Positions 23,301 to 34,290 of a stretch of 64,000 nucleotides of DNA are shown here, piece by piece (the first letter of the stretch is position 1; each line of letters opens with the position of its first letter). Location of the stretch: NCBI RefSeq assembly GCF_000471905.2, contig NW_006498507.1:6858364-6922363 (forward strand), in the 5' to 3' direction. A model generated the notes under the pieces. The model was given only the letters and a program-made list of their open reading frames with translations, did no database searches and was not told the DNA's origin. The position numbers were made by a program, and so were the translations under genes. The DNA comes from Amborella trichopoda. Its lineage: Eukaryota; Streptophyta; Magnoliopsida; Amborellales; Amborellaceae.

Positions 23301-26300
23301 TTGTTAATTATTATTTTTTCCATATTCATGAACTTCATGTTAAAGATCATATATTCTCTAAAAATTAAGATCAAATTATATTTAAAAAATATATTTATTG
23401 CCAAGCCTGTATTTCTACAATATGCAAGTTAGCTGTATAGAAACTGTATCCATATAATTAGTATGCTTCATGTAGATGATGTCACACATCTCTGTGTCCA
23501 TATAATTAGTATGCTTCATGTGGATAATGTCACACATCTTCTAATGACAAAAAATAATATACTTCACGTAGATGAAGTCACATCTCTCTTGATGACAAAA
23601 AATATCTCTACTAAAAAATATTGTATGTACAAAATAAAAATATATAAAAATCCAAAATTTATCGAATATAATCATAAAATACTTTATAGTGTAAATACCT
23701 AACATAACCGTATATATAGAGAGCGTGAGAGATATAGGGTAAACTAATGTCAACTTTAAAGAGAGAATTTCATACAAGAGGGCGGCTAGCTCACCTCTCA
23801 GTTGGAAAGAGAGGCTTCAAAAGGAGTATTCTCATAAGAAAAACATGGGAATATAGACATGAGGACCACAAATATGCAAAAGAAACTCGAATAAAAATAT
23901 CGTCAATCAAGAAAGTTAGGGGAATCGTTGGCTTACTACTCATTTCCACTGTGAAGAAAACTATGAGTTTAAATTAATTATAAATTATGGAAAACCCACC
24001 GCACGTGTCAACTTGGTTCTCGATTCGAGGTGCGTGTCGGCCTGTTTAATAAAGCCACCGCACCACATGGGGAACACTTCCCAAAAACAATATCCACAAA
24101 GAATAAATAGCAGGATTAGAGGATACTCTCGTAATTTCCATTAGGTCCCAAGGCATTTAAAAGAAAAGACAACCCACACGCATTGAATCAAAGGTTGTTG
24201 ACATTTCAGGACAATACGTAAAGCCTTTCCAAAATAGACGGGCCAAACTAAAGACGGAAAAAGGAAAGCCCTCTTTATTCTGGAAGTCACTAACCAGTAT
24301 TTTTATTGGGGATATTATTTAGAGAAATGGTCTTGCATGGTTGTAGGACTTCAAAAATATCACTTTTAAATTTGTGACGGATTTACATAAAAGTCAAGTC
24401 CTACACCCATGTAATAATTTTTGTTAACTTGTTTAGAGATCCGTAGATAATTTTTGATAACTTTTTTAGATATCTATACCGATCTTTTGATAATTGTTTT
24501 AGATATTTATACCGATTTTAATGGTGATCCTTTAAAGTCTTAAATACATAGGTGGGGTAGGCTCCTATAGGATCATTGCTCATTTATCAAATAGTGAGGT
24601 TAGAACACGGTACCAATTTTATACTATACAAATAAGGCCCACCTCTAAATTTTGCCAAAAAACGTAAAACCAGTGTCAACAATCTTACGATGGTTTTGAA
24701 AATCTATATTCAAACCTAATTATAAAATTTAAAATTTTAAAAATAATGCAAATCGAATAGATCTATATGATCTTAAAAATATTGACCTGCCTCTCCTGCA
24801 GCAATTTGGGAAAAAAAAAAAAAAACGAGAAAGATGTGTATCCACTGTTGGACTCATCTGAATGTGATACATTTCTCAAGAATTCAATATTTCCAAATGC
24901 TTTTATCTTATTTAGAGAAAACAATAAGTATAAGACTTCATATATATAATTCTTTCGTAAGTGCCTCTAAGTTGAGAAAATAATACACCCAACTCTTTTG
25001 TGGGTGCCTCTAAGTTGAGAAAATAGTACACCCAACTCTTTTGTGGGTGCCTCTAAGTTGAAAAAGCAATGCGAGTGATGAGACCTATTGTCTTTAGTTG
25101 AAAAGGTCGTAAGTTGTGTGCGGGTGGCCTCCAAGTTGAAAGTCCTAGTAAAAAGTTAAAGCAAGGGTCAGGTGGGGCGGCTACTAAGTTGAAAAAGCAT
25201 TAGTCAAACAAAAGTCCCAGAGGTGACTCCCTCTATTTTCTATAGTATAAATACTAGGAGGTAAGACTATGTATTCTCCATATTAGAAGTAATTAACAAG
25301 TCTTCATTTCTAATTCTTTTGTGGGTGACCACTAAGCTGAAAAAATCATACAAATAACACGTCTCAACTCTCAAGTGACCACGAAGTCGAAGAAGTACTA
25401 AAGTTTGTATTATTCCATCTCTTCGTTGAAAGAGTATACCTAATACACTAAAGAGTCTAAAGGAATGGGGTTTGGTCATGGTGGTTGCACCTCACACCTA
25501 GTTACCACGTTTTCCCACTAACACCTCCGACTCGCACTTTTCAAAAAGCTAACTCTTTAATATGAAAAAACCGCACTTTTCAAAAAGCTAACTCTTTAAT
25601 CTGAAAAAACCGCAAGGACATGTCTTCCCGATTGAATTACCTAAAAAAATCTAATGAGTCTATTAAAATCGAATGAGTCTATTTGAGTAGTGAGTTCAAG
25701 AGAGAATTCCATACTTCATAGATAGAGTCAAGAAATCCGCTTTACTAAAAAACCGCAAACCATAATCAATTAAACTGATACATCTTTACCAATTATTGGT
25801 AAAAAAACTAACGAGTTGTATCACTCAAGTTCTTGGGTGACCTCCTAGTTGAGAATGGTACTTTTTATGAGTTTAGAAAGTATTAGTAATTATCATCATT
25901 ATTATTTAGGCCTTATTCCAACAACATAAAGTATTAGTAACAATTATCATCATTAATTAGGCTTTATCCCAGCTACTTAAGATCAGTTTTTAAAAGTATG
26001 GGTAATTATCGATTGAAAATCGGGGAGCCTAACCCCTAGCTTCCAAGCTTCTTGATGGTCCCAAACTGAGGAATAGCCTTGGCCTATATAAAACCAAGAA
26101 CCAAAGAATCGGCTCGGATGTTCAACTAAGCAATTCAGTATAATGAACAACCGGACAATTCCTGACCGGTTTTTTTCATATCTTTCCCTTTTCGTTTACA
26201 ACTTTTAGGCAACTCGCTCAGAGACGAACAGCAACTCGGAATCCACAGGCATACACGACGAACGCGAGTCTGCAATTCATTCTAGTTTTTTAAACACTAA

Positions 26301-29300
26301 TGAGTCGCATCGCTTAATTTGTTGGGTGACCTCCTAATTGAAAAGGTAATAACGAGTCTAATCACATCATTTTGATGGGTCGCAGGGTCTGAGCAAGCCG
26401 GCTTCCTAACAGCTGTAAAATGGAGGTATTCCTCATAAATTTCATTGGATTTCGGCAATTTTTGGGTTTCAACACCTAGTCCTCTACTTCTATTTATGGG
26501 ATGACACTATGGGATCATAACTGTCTATTAAAACTTAATAAAAATTGGAAAAAGTTTATATAGAGCCTAGGCTAAACAATCAAATGAGCTTACGTAAAAA
26601 ATTGAACCTAGAAGATGTTGTTTTGATGCTCAAATATTCTCAAATTGATCATCTCCGCATCAAGATGCATAGACAAAAAAAAAAAACTGGATTTCAAGTT
26701 TGAGAAATAATGCATATTGTAATGTATTTTTTATCCTTCAATTTTTTAAGATTTTCAAATTTTCATAGATATGTTTGATCTATACTATTTTTGAAGCTTA
26801 AAATTTTATAATTAAAGATGAAAATATATTTTAAGGCTATCACAATCAATATTGAAACCACATTTTTCGACATTAATTGAAGGTGGGCTCTACATACCGC
26901 ATCCATAAAAATTCAGATTTTAAAGGTTCACAAAAATCCATAAAGTTTTTCAATTAAACTTAAAAATTAACACTCGAAAGATAAAAGGAAACCAACAATT
27001 TAGAACACTGAAAAACTTTAGAAAATATAAAGAAAATTGACATAGTAATAAAACCTATAGAGTTAATAATTTTTGAATGAGAAATAAACCACCTAGAAAA
27101 AAAGGTAAACTATCAAAGTACACTTAATTTATTAAGTGTTCAACCTCATGATTGAAAGAAATAGAAAAACAATATATAGCTTATCGCTTGGATACATTTC
27201 AATAAATTTCACAAAAAATGAAAAAAAAAATCAGCAGTTCAGGAGAAGCCACAAAAGATAGAAGTAGATCATAAATTAAAAAGAAAAAGTTTATATAACT
27301 GTAAATCTGAAAAATAGTGCACCTACGATCTAAACCATCCATTTGCAAGTTTTCCAAGTGGTCTATAATATTTGTGAAGCTTTAAATTTTATACTTCAAT
27401 ATGAAAATAGATTTTTGTATATCTTTAAATTTTATGCTTCAATATGAAAATAGATTTTTGTATATCTTTAAGCATCATTTGGATGTGCATCTTTGATGGC
27501 AAATTAAAACTACTTGTGAATAATGAAAAAAGTGGTGCAAAATAGAAACCTAATAAAACAATCTTTATCCATTTCATGAACGAAATTTAAAAATTCATTA
27601 TGAAATTTCCAAAAAATTTGGCTACGACTGGATAACAACCAAAATTTGCTGAGACCGAGAAATTTGGACCTTGGTCAAAGATATATGGATATTTATCAAA
27701 TACTAAGGATCAGGCCTAAAAAGTGGAACAAACTTTTTTTTTATTTTTTATTTTTTTAAGGTGACAAAGACTAAATATTTTATTTGGTTTTACCAAGTAG
27801 AGAGAAAAGTTTTATTAAGATTCATCGAAACCCTTCCCTATGGAGAGGACCTAGTTTAACTAGGTGATTTAACTTAAGCTTGTTTTGATTATGTGTATAT
27901 ATAAAAAAATGATCAAATCTAGATCAATCACACTGTTTTCATTATGTATGTATATATAGAAAAACGGCCATTCGAAAAAAATCTTTTAGATCCGTTTACT
28001 AATAACTCCAAAACTCCCCACCTAAATATCCAAAGTACCCCTACCTGTCGTTAGGGGTTTGTCACGTAATTTGCGCATCACTGATCACCGTGTGGAAAAG
28101 TTTAAAAAGAAAAGGAATCGTAAAAACAGAAAAAACAATTCTTACTCCAAAAAAAGAAATAAGCGATCGATAAAATAAGGGAGCAACAAAATTAGAATAA
28201 AATTATTATTCGAAAGAGATATTATCAAAAGTTTATCCACTTAAAAAATGGAGAGACATATGGCTTATCACCAATAGATATGGACCATTTATTTCTTTCC
28301 CAATAAATTAGAAAGTCCATCAAATAGACAATTACAGCGAATCATGTCCAAAAAATGGAATAAAATTAAGGACAATAATTAAGAAAAAAAATTGAGAAAA
28401 AGAAACAAAGAAGAAAGACCAAAAGAAAGAAAAGCACATATAAGATTCAAAAGATAAATATAAAAAAAATAAAAGCCAGAAAAAGCAAGAAAAGTAAAGA
28501 TGAAATTTAAAGAAATAATTACAGGAAAAAAGAGCAAGAAAAATATAGTAAAGGAATTGAATTGAAAAAGGACATATGGAATAGGATGCTGGTAATTAAA
28601 ATTAGTAAAAAATCAGATGAAAATAAAGGTCGTGGTTTTGGCGGCAGGAGCATTAATTCAAAAAGCTTTATAACGCCAAATAAAATAATTAAAGTAATTA
28701 TTAGCACGGCTCTCGGAGGCGATTTAATTAAAGTCGCAGATTTTTGCAGAGCAAAAACAAGCCACCATTACAACGAAGAATGCGGAGCAAAACATATGTC
28801 CAATAAAGCAAAAAAAATGAAAAAGGGAGATTGATAGATTTCAAAGAGAAAACAAGCGTAATTGATATGAAAAAACAATTGATTTGTAAATCGAAGTGGT
28901 GATTAAATCTCCCACAAAATGGCCATACCAAAAACAATGCAGCCTAATAAGAACCCCATAAAATTACAAAAAACACGATAAAAGATCGATTTTGCAATAA
29001 TAAATAGACCCAATATCGATAAAGAAAAAGGAAATTAAACTAACCCAATATAGATGAATAAAGAGGAAATTAAACAGAGAAAAAACAGGACAAAAAGGGA
29101 AGACATTCCATACACAGAGGACAGAGAAGAGAAGAAAATAACAAAAGAAATAACGGAGAAAGGCTCATTGGATTGTACCGCGACCGTAACGCCACGGAAA
29201 ACATCGAGAGAGACCAGGCGCTGCTGCAAGGGGGAATCCGAGACCGAAATAACATTCTTCTGTCCGTTTTTGACAGAGTTCTCCCTGAACTGGGCGTTCT

Positions 29301-29412
29301 CGTTGGCCAATTCTGCCTCGCCCTCTTTGAACCCGTCCTCCACCGTTATGTAAGTCTTTTTAACATCCCCAACGCCGTTGTCATCGCCCTTAATGAGCTC
29401 GTAAGAACCCAT
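13154..29412 (-). CDS. HGSNAT-like acyltransferase family protein, 13 exons
   Basis: Plant relative of heparan-alpha-glucosaminide N-acetyltransferase, a multi-pass membrane acyltransferase family; the plant substrate is unknown. Exons (plus coordinates, transcribed right to left): 29179-29412, 17586-17723, 17377-17458, 17103-17179, 16710-16816, 16075-16192, 15695-15811, 15491-15582, 15278-15344, 15105-15183, 14914-15005, 14376-14519, 13154-13180. All introns start GT and end AG, and all phases agree, giving 457 residues. Blocks: RLVSLDVFRGVTVA (about 65-78), LMILVDHAGG, then NHSPWNGLTLADFVMPFFLF, whose His95 sits where the human enzyme has its proposed catalytic histidine; GYFHGVNDLTYGVDLNRIRW; CSINSPDYGPLPSGAPSWC; VDVYGYRRPTIAAEWMGMHA. 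About ten hydrophobic segments are visible. Start ATG at 29412 precedes an acidic N-tail of about 60 residues. The last exon adds LSLIGVGS and a stop, the short ending usual in this clade. Intron 1 is 11,455 bp. Confidence 0.88.
13931..14095. mobile_element. Short MITE, family D
   Basis: TIRs are GGGAAATTTGTCAAAATGCA on the left and, at the right end, gtattgtgataaatttccc. The 165-bp element lies in intron 12 of the HGSNAT-like gene. Relatives lie at 19141, 40713, 47409 and 47623. Confidence 0.75.
14316..14368. repeat. GA/CT microsatellite beside a splice donor
   Basis: An interrupted (GA)n run, read as (TC)n on the gene strand, begins about 7 nt inside intron 12, directly after the donor GTAGGT. 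Reading through the donor would translate it as Ser-Leu repeats. Confidence 0.9.
19141..19300. repeat. MITE family D copy
   Basis: The left TIR is ggggaaatttatcaaaatac and the right side is tatgtgtattttacttaa. The inner text matches the copy at 13931 (a taatatttcaa-like centre and tcaaaatgc/gcatatttttt arms). The right terminal ccc is lost. Confidence 0.65.
19309..19480. repeat. 86-bp tandem repeat, two units
   Basis: The units start at 19309 and 19395 with aatgcatctatgcaaac. Each carries an inner inverted repeat (taatgcatct facing agatgcatta). Confidence 0.85.
19755..19870. repeat. GACCC-type inverted-repeat element, fragment
   Basis: The fragment starts with a degraded end (agggcagtaacgtgtcgggt) and continues with tagacccggacccgattaga. 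Only the left half is present. Family members lie at 21387, 32989, 37369 and 39508. Confidence 0.6.
20085..20150. repeat. 30-bp tandem repeat, two units
   Basis: The unit gagccaggttttgtatacat plus tatcaac occurs twice in succession with one or two changes. The stretch after it (20150-20400) is a weak family A remnant. Confidence 0.75.
21387..22067. mobile_element. GACCC-type inverted-repeat element with internal insertion
   Basis: The ends aggggtcgcaatgggt (left) and acccaattgccacccctt (right) are inverted repeats. Between them lie GACC/GGGTC-rich arms. The centre (about 21620-21965) differs in texture, containing a TG run and a tacatggttcgatctcttag stretch of the kind seen in some plant LTRs, so it may be a secondary insertion. 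No clear target duplication. Confidence 0.6.
22541..22660. repeat. Perfect 60-bp tandem duplication
   Basis: The unit beginning gagttcaactcggccgaatt and ending ggatcccaaaacaaatt occurs twice with no differences. Perfect identity points to a very recent duplication or an assembly artefact. It keeps an open frame of 99 codons, but no domain is recognised. Confidence 0.95.
23185..23450. repeat. Repeat family E copy, inverted
   Basis: This is the reverse complement of the repeats at 31300 and 34640: ggaccgcatataaagcatcc corresponds to ggatgctttatac.. at those sites. The inner landmarks tggtccaaatg and catgaacttcatgtta match in order. Not coding. Confidence 0.65.
23460..23610. repeat. Imperfect tandem repeat
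   Basis: Three units of roughly 50 bp are built on atgcttcatgtagatgatgt, then cacacatct and tgatgacaaaaaat. The open frame across them (repeated HVDDVTHL) is a by-product of the repeat. Confidence 0.75.
24610..24790. repeat. MITE family A remnant
   Basis: A partial copy: ataaggcccacctctaaatt followed by the bodies tataaaatttaaaatttta and gaatagatctat. Both TIRs are lost. Confidence 0.5.
24955..26350. repeat. Minisatellite-like region, cctctaagttga motif
   Basis: Two near-identical 53-bp units (gtgcctctaagttgagaaaa, then tacacccaactcttttg) at about 24959-25065 begin a 1.4-kb zone. In it the core ggtg-(n)-cctctaagttgaaaa, in variants (gaccactaagctgaaaaa, gacctcctagttgaga, gacctcctaattgaaaa), recurs at irregular spacing to about 26345. 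A 43-bp perfect-type duplication (gcacttttcaaaaagctaac) lies at 25535-25615. A cctatataaaacc TATA-like box at about 26081 suggests part may derive from an LTR or leader, but no LTR pair is seen. Confidence 0.6.
26545..26910. repeat. MITE family A copy
   Basis: The left TIR is aaaaagtttatatagagcct, then aggctaaacaatcaaa. The centre has atcatctccgcatcaagatg and the right part has ttgaaggtgggctct. The right TIR is truncated. Confidence 0.7.
27285..27480. repeat. MITE family A remnant with 43-bp tandem repeat
   Basis: A partial family A sequence in which the block tctttaaattttatacttca plus atatgaaaatagatttttgta is duplicated in tandem (27380-27466). Confidence 0.65.
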
Positions 29413-29508
29413 GGCCCCTGAACCAGGATAAGCTTATCTGTGGATCGAAGGGCAATGCTGAGCCTGCGCCCAACAGACCACGGATGGACGGTCCAGATCT
29501 ATAGATCG

Positions 29509-29514
29509 CACGTG
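29509..29514. promoter_or_regulatory. G-box core CACGTG
   Basis: Palindromic CACGTG about 97 bp upstream of the HGSNAT-like start codon, 20 bp from a second one at 29529. G-boxes bind plant bZIP and bHLH factors; function here is inferred from position only. Confidence 0.4.
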
Positions 29515-29528
29515 CACGACCGGTTCAG

Positions 29529-29534
29529 CACGTG
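29529..29534. promoter_or_regulatory. G-box core CACGTG (second)
   Basis: The second palindromic CACGTG, in the context cagcacgtgcgg, two helical turns from the first. Paired spacing is typical of functional G-box modules but is not proof. Confidence 0.4.
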
Positions 29535-29907
29535 CGGTCCTAGACCAGGATCTCTCCCTCTCTCTGGTACAAAGAATGGGAGAGAGAGTCCCTTTCAGAA
29601 GAGAGAGAGAGAGAGGTTTCGTTTTATGAGAGGGAGAAGGGTCCCTTTTATTAACCGTCTTCGCCCTTTATTTTATTCTTTTCTTTTCTTTTTTGGGATT
29701 TTTTTATTGGCTATTTTGGCACCCAATATTATTAATTTTCCACTAAAACTTAGTGCAAGGAAATATTAGTGGAATATCTATTAATAGGGTGGATTGATGA
29801 GCCTCCTCTTTTGTATTTATCCCTTGTCCTTGAGAATTTCTTTTGTTTTTTGAAAATTGAGAGAGTGCAGTGTCCCTTAAATTAACCGCCCCTCCAATCA
29901 TCCTATT

Positions 29908-30230
29908 GGAAAAAGTTTATGTAAGGCCGAGGCTCTAAACAATCAATTTAGGGCAAAAATCTTCAAATTAATCATCACTTATTCTAAGATGGTCATGGAA
30001 AAAAATAGATTTCAATTCCTGGAAATAATGAATTTTGTAATGTATTATGGGATAGTCAATTTTTTAGATTTTCAAATGTTTATAGATCAGCTTGATCTAC
30101 ACTATTTTTAAAGTTTTAAATTTTATAATTGCATGTAAAAATAAATTTTCAGACCATCGTAAAGATTTCCATAATTGAAACAAAGTATCGAAAGTAGTCT
30201 TACTTTGATTGTTTAGAGCCTCGATCTTAT
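29908..30230. mobile_element. MITE family A, both TIRs visible
   Basis: The left end is aaaaagtttatgtaaggccg, then aggctctaaacaatcaa. The right end is ttgattgtttagagcctcga, then tcttataccacaccc. The two are inverted repeats of about 38 bp. It lies about 500 bp upstream of the HGSNAT-like gene. Confidence 0.8.
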
Positions 30231-31299
30231 ACCACACCCTTATCTATTTATTTTTAACTATGATTTTTTATTTTTTATTTTTTAGTTGCTTTGTATACTA
30301 TTTTACCACCTATTTTTTTATTGATATTCAACTCAAAAATATTGCAAAAAAAATATGGGTGGAATATTAAATTATGGGCGGCTAAAATGTCCATCTCTCT
30401 TCTATATTTGTTGCTTATTTTTAGTGGCCATTTTTTATTTTGGGTTTTTCTCTTGTAAAATATAAATAAATAAATACAGATTTAGAAAAATAAATAAATA
30501 AATTGTTTTTTTAAAAAAAAATGTTAGTTTGGACTCTTTTTAGCCGAAAACCCCGCTTTCCGTTTCGAATTCTCGACCAAAATATCTTCAAGCGGAAACC
30601 GGCCGACATTTCGGTGTTAAGTATTTTGGGAAAGCTCCGCGAAAGCATAGAGAATATGCACAGGGTTTACTTAATTTTTTAATTAGAAAAAGCTTCCCAT
30701 AATGCACTTAACTCAAAATAATGTTTTACCCCCCCTTTCCCCAAAACAACACTTATATGATACAACTACCAAAGACATTAATGAAATGATTAGAACTTGG
30801 TGATAATTCGAGTGCCTGATAAAAAATTGGGGGAATATAGATTTCTTTTGTTTAATTTTTAAATTTTAGTAATTGATGAAAAAAATGATGAAATCAAAAA
30901 CTGAGAACTCATGGTTTTAAAAATTGTCAGAAATTATTTATGTGATTTTAAAATGACTTGTCAAGTAAATTTTTGAAAAAAAAAACAGAGAACTGGTGGG
31001 TTTTTTTTTTGTTTATGTTTTACTGAAATTTGGGATATAATGGTTATTACTAAAGAAATGGTCAATTATGGTAAAATCATCATTTCTCATAATTATGGGA
31101 AAAAAACGGATAGGTTTCAAGTGAATTTATAAGAAGTTAACTCAAATGGGGTTTTGAATGGTCAGAGATGACAGACTCTCAAAAGATGAGCCCAATCTCG
31201 GGTTTTAACCCAAACCCAGCTAAGTTGATTATTTGTGCTCTAAATTTGTTTGCAACCCTTCTTTAAACTTTGGACCCGGTTACTATACGCATGTGTAGA
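30231..31299. other. No gene seen
   Basis: AT-rich intergenic sequence with long T and A runs. A GC-richer patch at 30540-30660 has no open frame of note. Confidence 0.5.
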
Positions 31300-31530
31300 A
31301 ATGCGGGCTTCTTAATAAATTTATTTTAGAGATGGATTTTAAGATTTAGTTTTTAAGGACATGCAATATCTAACATGAAGTTCATGGATATGAAAAAATA
31401 AATAAATTTAAAAAATAAAAATAATAATTCTAGGAAGAAAACATTTGGCCCGTTAGTTTTTATTGTTTTTAGATGGAACACCTACTTGCATCCATCCATC
31501 TTTAAGATGGATGCTTTATACTCTTTGGAC
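31300..31530. repeat. Repeat family E copy
   Basis: Shares with 34640-34915, in order: ttaataaatttatttt, a tctaacatgaagttcatg-like stretch, ccgttagtttttattgtttt, and gcatccatctttaagatgga followed by tgctttatac. The copy at 23185 is inverted. Confidence 0.75.
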
Positions 31531-31657
31531 TGCATATGTATATTGAGACAAAAAAAACTTTCCTTAAAAATTTGAGACAAAACTACTATGTGCTCTTGCT
31601 GGAGCATAAATACACTTAATCCTTCTCATAAATTTCACTCTAGAGGATTTTTTTTTC

Positions 31658-32035
31658 ATGAAAAAATTTATGTAAGTGTGAGGCTCTAAACAATTAAATT
31701 AGTGCGCAGCTCAAAAATTTTATTAGAAGAGGTTGTTTTGATGCTCAAGCATCCTCCAATTGATCATCTTAACCTCAAGATGCGTGGACATGAGAAAAAA
31801 ATAGATTTTAAGTTTTGTAAATAGTGCATCTTGTAATGCATATTTGGGTCATCAATTTTCAAGTTTTCATACATTTGCTCAATCTATACTATTCTTTAAG
31901 CTTTAAATTTTATAATTAGAGATGAAAATATATTTTAAGACTATCACAAAGCTTTCAAGTATTGAAACCACATTTCTCAATACTATTTGAAGGTGCACTT
32001 TACTTAATTGTTTAGAGCCTCGGTTTTATACAAAC
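31658..32035. mobile_element. MITE family A, both TIRs visible
   Basis: The left TIR is aaaaatttatgtaagtgtga, then ggctctaaacaattaaat. The right TIR is ttaattgtttagagcctcgg, then ttttatacaaaccct. The body has the canonical ttgttttgatgctcaagcat and gatcatcttaacctcaagat stretches. Confidence 0.85.
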
Positions 32036-32210
32036 CCTATCCTTTTTTATATGTTAAATGTTGGGATTAAATTTAGAATCACTAGATAAGTATTTATAAA
32101 ATAAGAATTAGACTTTGGATTCATAGCACTTAGATCTGGTTCTCAAAACATTGGATAATTTTTTGAAACATCCCCAAATTATGGGGTCCTACAAAGGTTG
32201 AACTCCAAGG

Positions 32211-32420
32211 AGTAAACGTATATTATGCTCCTGTGTCGAATATGTAATTTCTTGGTAAAGGTTTCCATCAATTTAAAAATTTTTGAACTTTAGTTTAGTC
32301 AATCAAATCAGTCAAAGTAAACGTATATTATGCTCATGTGTCGAATATGTAATTTCTTGATAAAGGTTTCCATCAATTTAAAAATTTCTGAACTTTATTT
32401 TAGTCGATCAGATCAGTCAA
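32211..32420. repeat. 105-bp tandem repeat, two units
   Basis: The units start at 32211 and 32316 with taaacgtatattatgctc and share cgaatatgtaatttcttg and aaaggtttccatcaattt. They differ at a few sites. Confidence 0.85.
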
Positions 32421-32988
32421 AATTAGATGGTCCTATCATTTAAAATTATAATTTCAATTGAACAGACATTTTTTATTCTAGACCGCCCCAACCCATTGGG
32501 TGGTCCCGATAGTGGTCCGGCCCTAGTAACCGGAGCTAGATATCATTGCTCGCCCAAACTCAGTGTCAAACGAAAATTTCCGCTATTCTCCTACTATTTT
32601 AGTAGACCCCACTTAAGTCCTATATAACTACACAATCATATTATATTACAATGCAATAACAAAGAATGATGATTTCTTTCTCCCATTTGTACTCCTTTAG
32701 ACCACTTGAGCCCAACGCCACGTAGGCGTTAAGTAAAGCTTATCGTCACTAAGGTGGACCCGCAGGTTATTATAGTTTATTACTTTTCTTTACAGTTGGA
32801 CCACAAATTCTACCTTCTAGTGGTACGGAATTATGAATGCAGCTCTCTCTTGGATCTTTTCTTAACAAAGTGGCATTCATTTTGTAACCAATAACACAAT
32901 CATTGTTTACTTGTATAAATCATTCTCTCTCTCATGATCTACTATTATTTACAAGATCTATCTCTCTCTCATGAACTACTTTTAAGTT
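32421..32988. other. No gene seen
   Basis: Contains a GC-richer patch (gaccgccccaacccattggg) at about 32480-32530 and otherwise AT-rich DNA. Only short open frames without known motifs. Confidence 0.5.
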
Positions 32989-33310
32989 TGGGACAATGGA
33001 TCGGTCGGGTCTGGCACAACATGGACCCAAATTCAACTGGACCTAGACCTGGACCCAAAAAGATAACGTGGGACTTGAACCTGACCGGACCTAACCCAAA
33101 AAATAAAATATCTAATATTTAAATATATTTCATATATTGAGAATCGAAAAATATTACCTAAGCCCAACTAGATCCAGATCCAAATAGTAATCGAGTCTAA
33201 AACTTGAACCCAACCCTAACCCATTATATCCAATTTTTAAACCTATTACCAAACTTGGATCGGAGTTTGTCCCTCGGGTTCCGAGTCGAACCAGGTCCAT
33301 TACTACCCCT
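32989..33310. mobile_element. GACCC-type inverted-repeat element
   Basis: The left end gggacaatggatcggtcggg pairs with the right end ccaggtccattactacccct. The AT-rich centre (taatatttaaatatatttca, then tatattgag) matches the centre of the copy at 39508, proving common descent. The frames through it are by-products of the GACC repeats. Confidence 0.7.
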
Positions 33311-33799
33311 ACACCTAACAAACCAAAATTTAAAGTAACGTACAGCATCCTTTCTAGTTTTGAAAATGGCATTTCTCACCCTCTAGCTTCTCATGTCCTT
33401 CTTAATCCTCACCAAGGGCATAAAATGAGAGAAGCATCATTGAGAATTAAACTCATTGAGTCACTGTTTGATTTTCTAGGTTATCATTTGAGTGAGAATA
33501 AAAAGAGAGTTGGATGATGTCTTAAATGGGTTTCTAAATTTAAAAATTTATATTTAACACTAGTAATTTTGTAAAAGAAAAAAGAGGGATTCAAAACAAC
33601 CATAAAACCAATCTAACAATTCAAACAAATAATAATGATAATAATAATAACAACAATAATTATACTAATAATTTTTTTAAAAAATTATCAAACTTCAAGA
33701 TTCACCCCAAGCGACAAATCTAATGAGTGAAAATGATTGTGACCTCCACGAACATAAGATAAATTATCTGTTTATAGATAATCTCTTACAATTATAGAA

Positions 33800-34290
33800 A
33801 AAGTATACAATGAGATTATTTATCTTTAGTACAAAGTGGTCACTATTAATCTTGACCATTAAATGTGGGAGAATTATTTGGTGCATCCAATCCCGCACAT
33901 ACTATATGGGCTTGAAGATCTACATCATCTACACTAAAAAATATAGATCTACACCTTAAATAATAGTCCTCCTAAGAAAAAGCAAAATATACAATTCAAA
34001 TATTTTTTTTAAAAAAATATCATTTATAGTTTAAAAAATTTATCTACTTTTACAAACTAATAATCTACAAGTTAAAGAATATATATTTTCTAAAAATTAG
34101 GAATTAATTTTATTTCAAAAATAAATTATTAAGAGGTCCATATTTCTACATATGAGTATGTGAAGATGTATTTATTCTATTGATAAAACTCAAACTTCAA
34201 AATAAAATTTTTCGTATTTTACGATACATCAAAACTATCAAATTTTAGATTAATTGTAGCCGCTTTGTGCCATAATTAAATGATCTCCTG
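33800..34290. repeat. MITE family F copy with nested sequence
   Basis: The arms gattatttatctttagtaca, then aagtggtcactattaatctt, and, at the right, tagattaattgtagccgctt, then tgtgccataattaaatgatc, are inverted repeats. The middle (about 33890-34170) resembles part of family E, so one repeat seems nested in another. Confidence 0.6.

Larger units (their letters stand above)
17724..29178 (-). other. HGSNAT-like intron 1 (11,455 bp)
   Basis: The intron lies between GCG|GTACAA (exon 1 end) and GCAG|CTCATG (exon 2 start). It is a patchwork of repeats, listed separately: family A, D and E MITEs, two GACCC-type elements, minisatellites and tandem duplications. Stretches without an assigned repeat (17.8-19.0, 22.7-23.1, 28.0-29.1 kb) are AT-rich, A-rich on the plus strand towards exon 1, and hold no convincing gene. 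Confidence 0.8.
29413..29907 (-). promoter_or_regulatory. Promoter and 5' UTR region of HGSNAT-like gene
   Basis: The sequence just upstream of the ATG is GC-richer than the surroundings and holds two G-box cores (29509, 29529), CT/GA-rich runs (29553-29615) and a pyrimidine-rich tract. No clear TATA box was identified on the minus strand. Past 29700 the sequence returns to AT-rich repeat DNA. Confidence 0.5.

Noticed and set aside
24955-25110. CRISPR-like direct repeats
   Set aside because: Units are contiguous or irregular with no spacer pattern, and the DNA is plant nuclear.
28562-28834. 90-codon plus-strand frame in HGSNAT-like intron 1
   Set aside because: Lysine-rich, A-rich composition, no domain or promoter, and inside an intron of the opposite strand.
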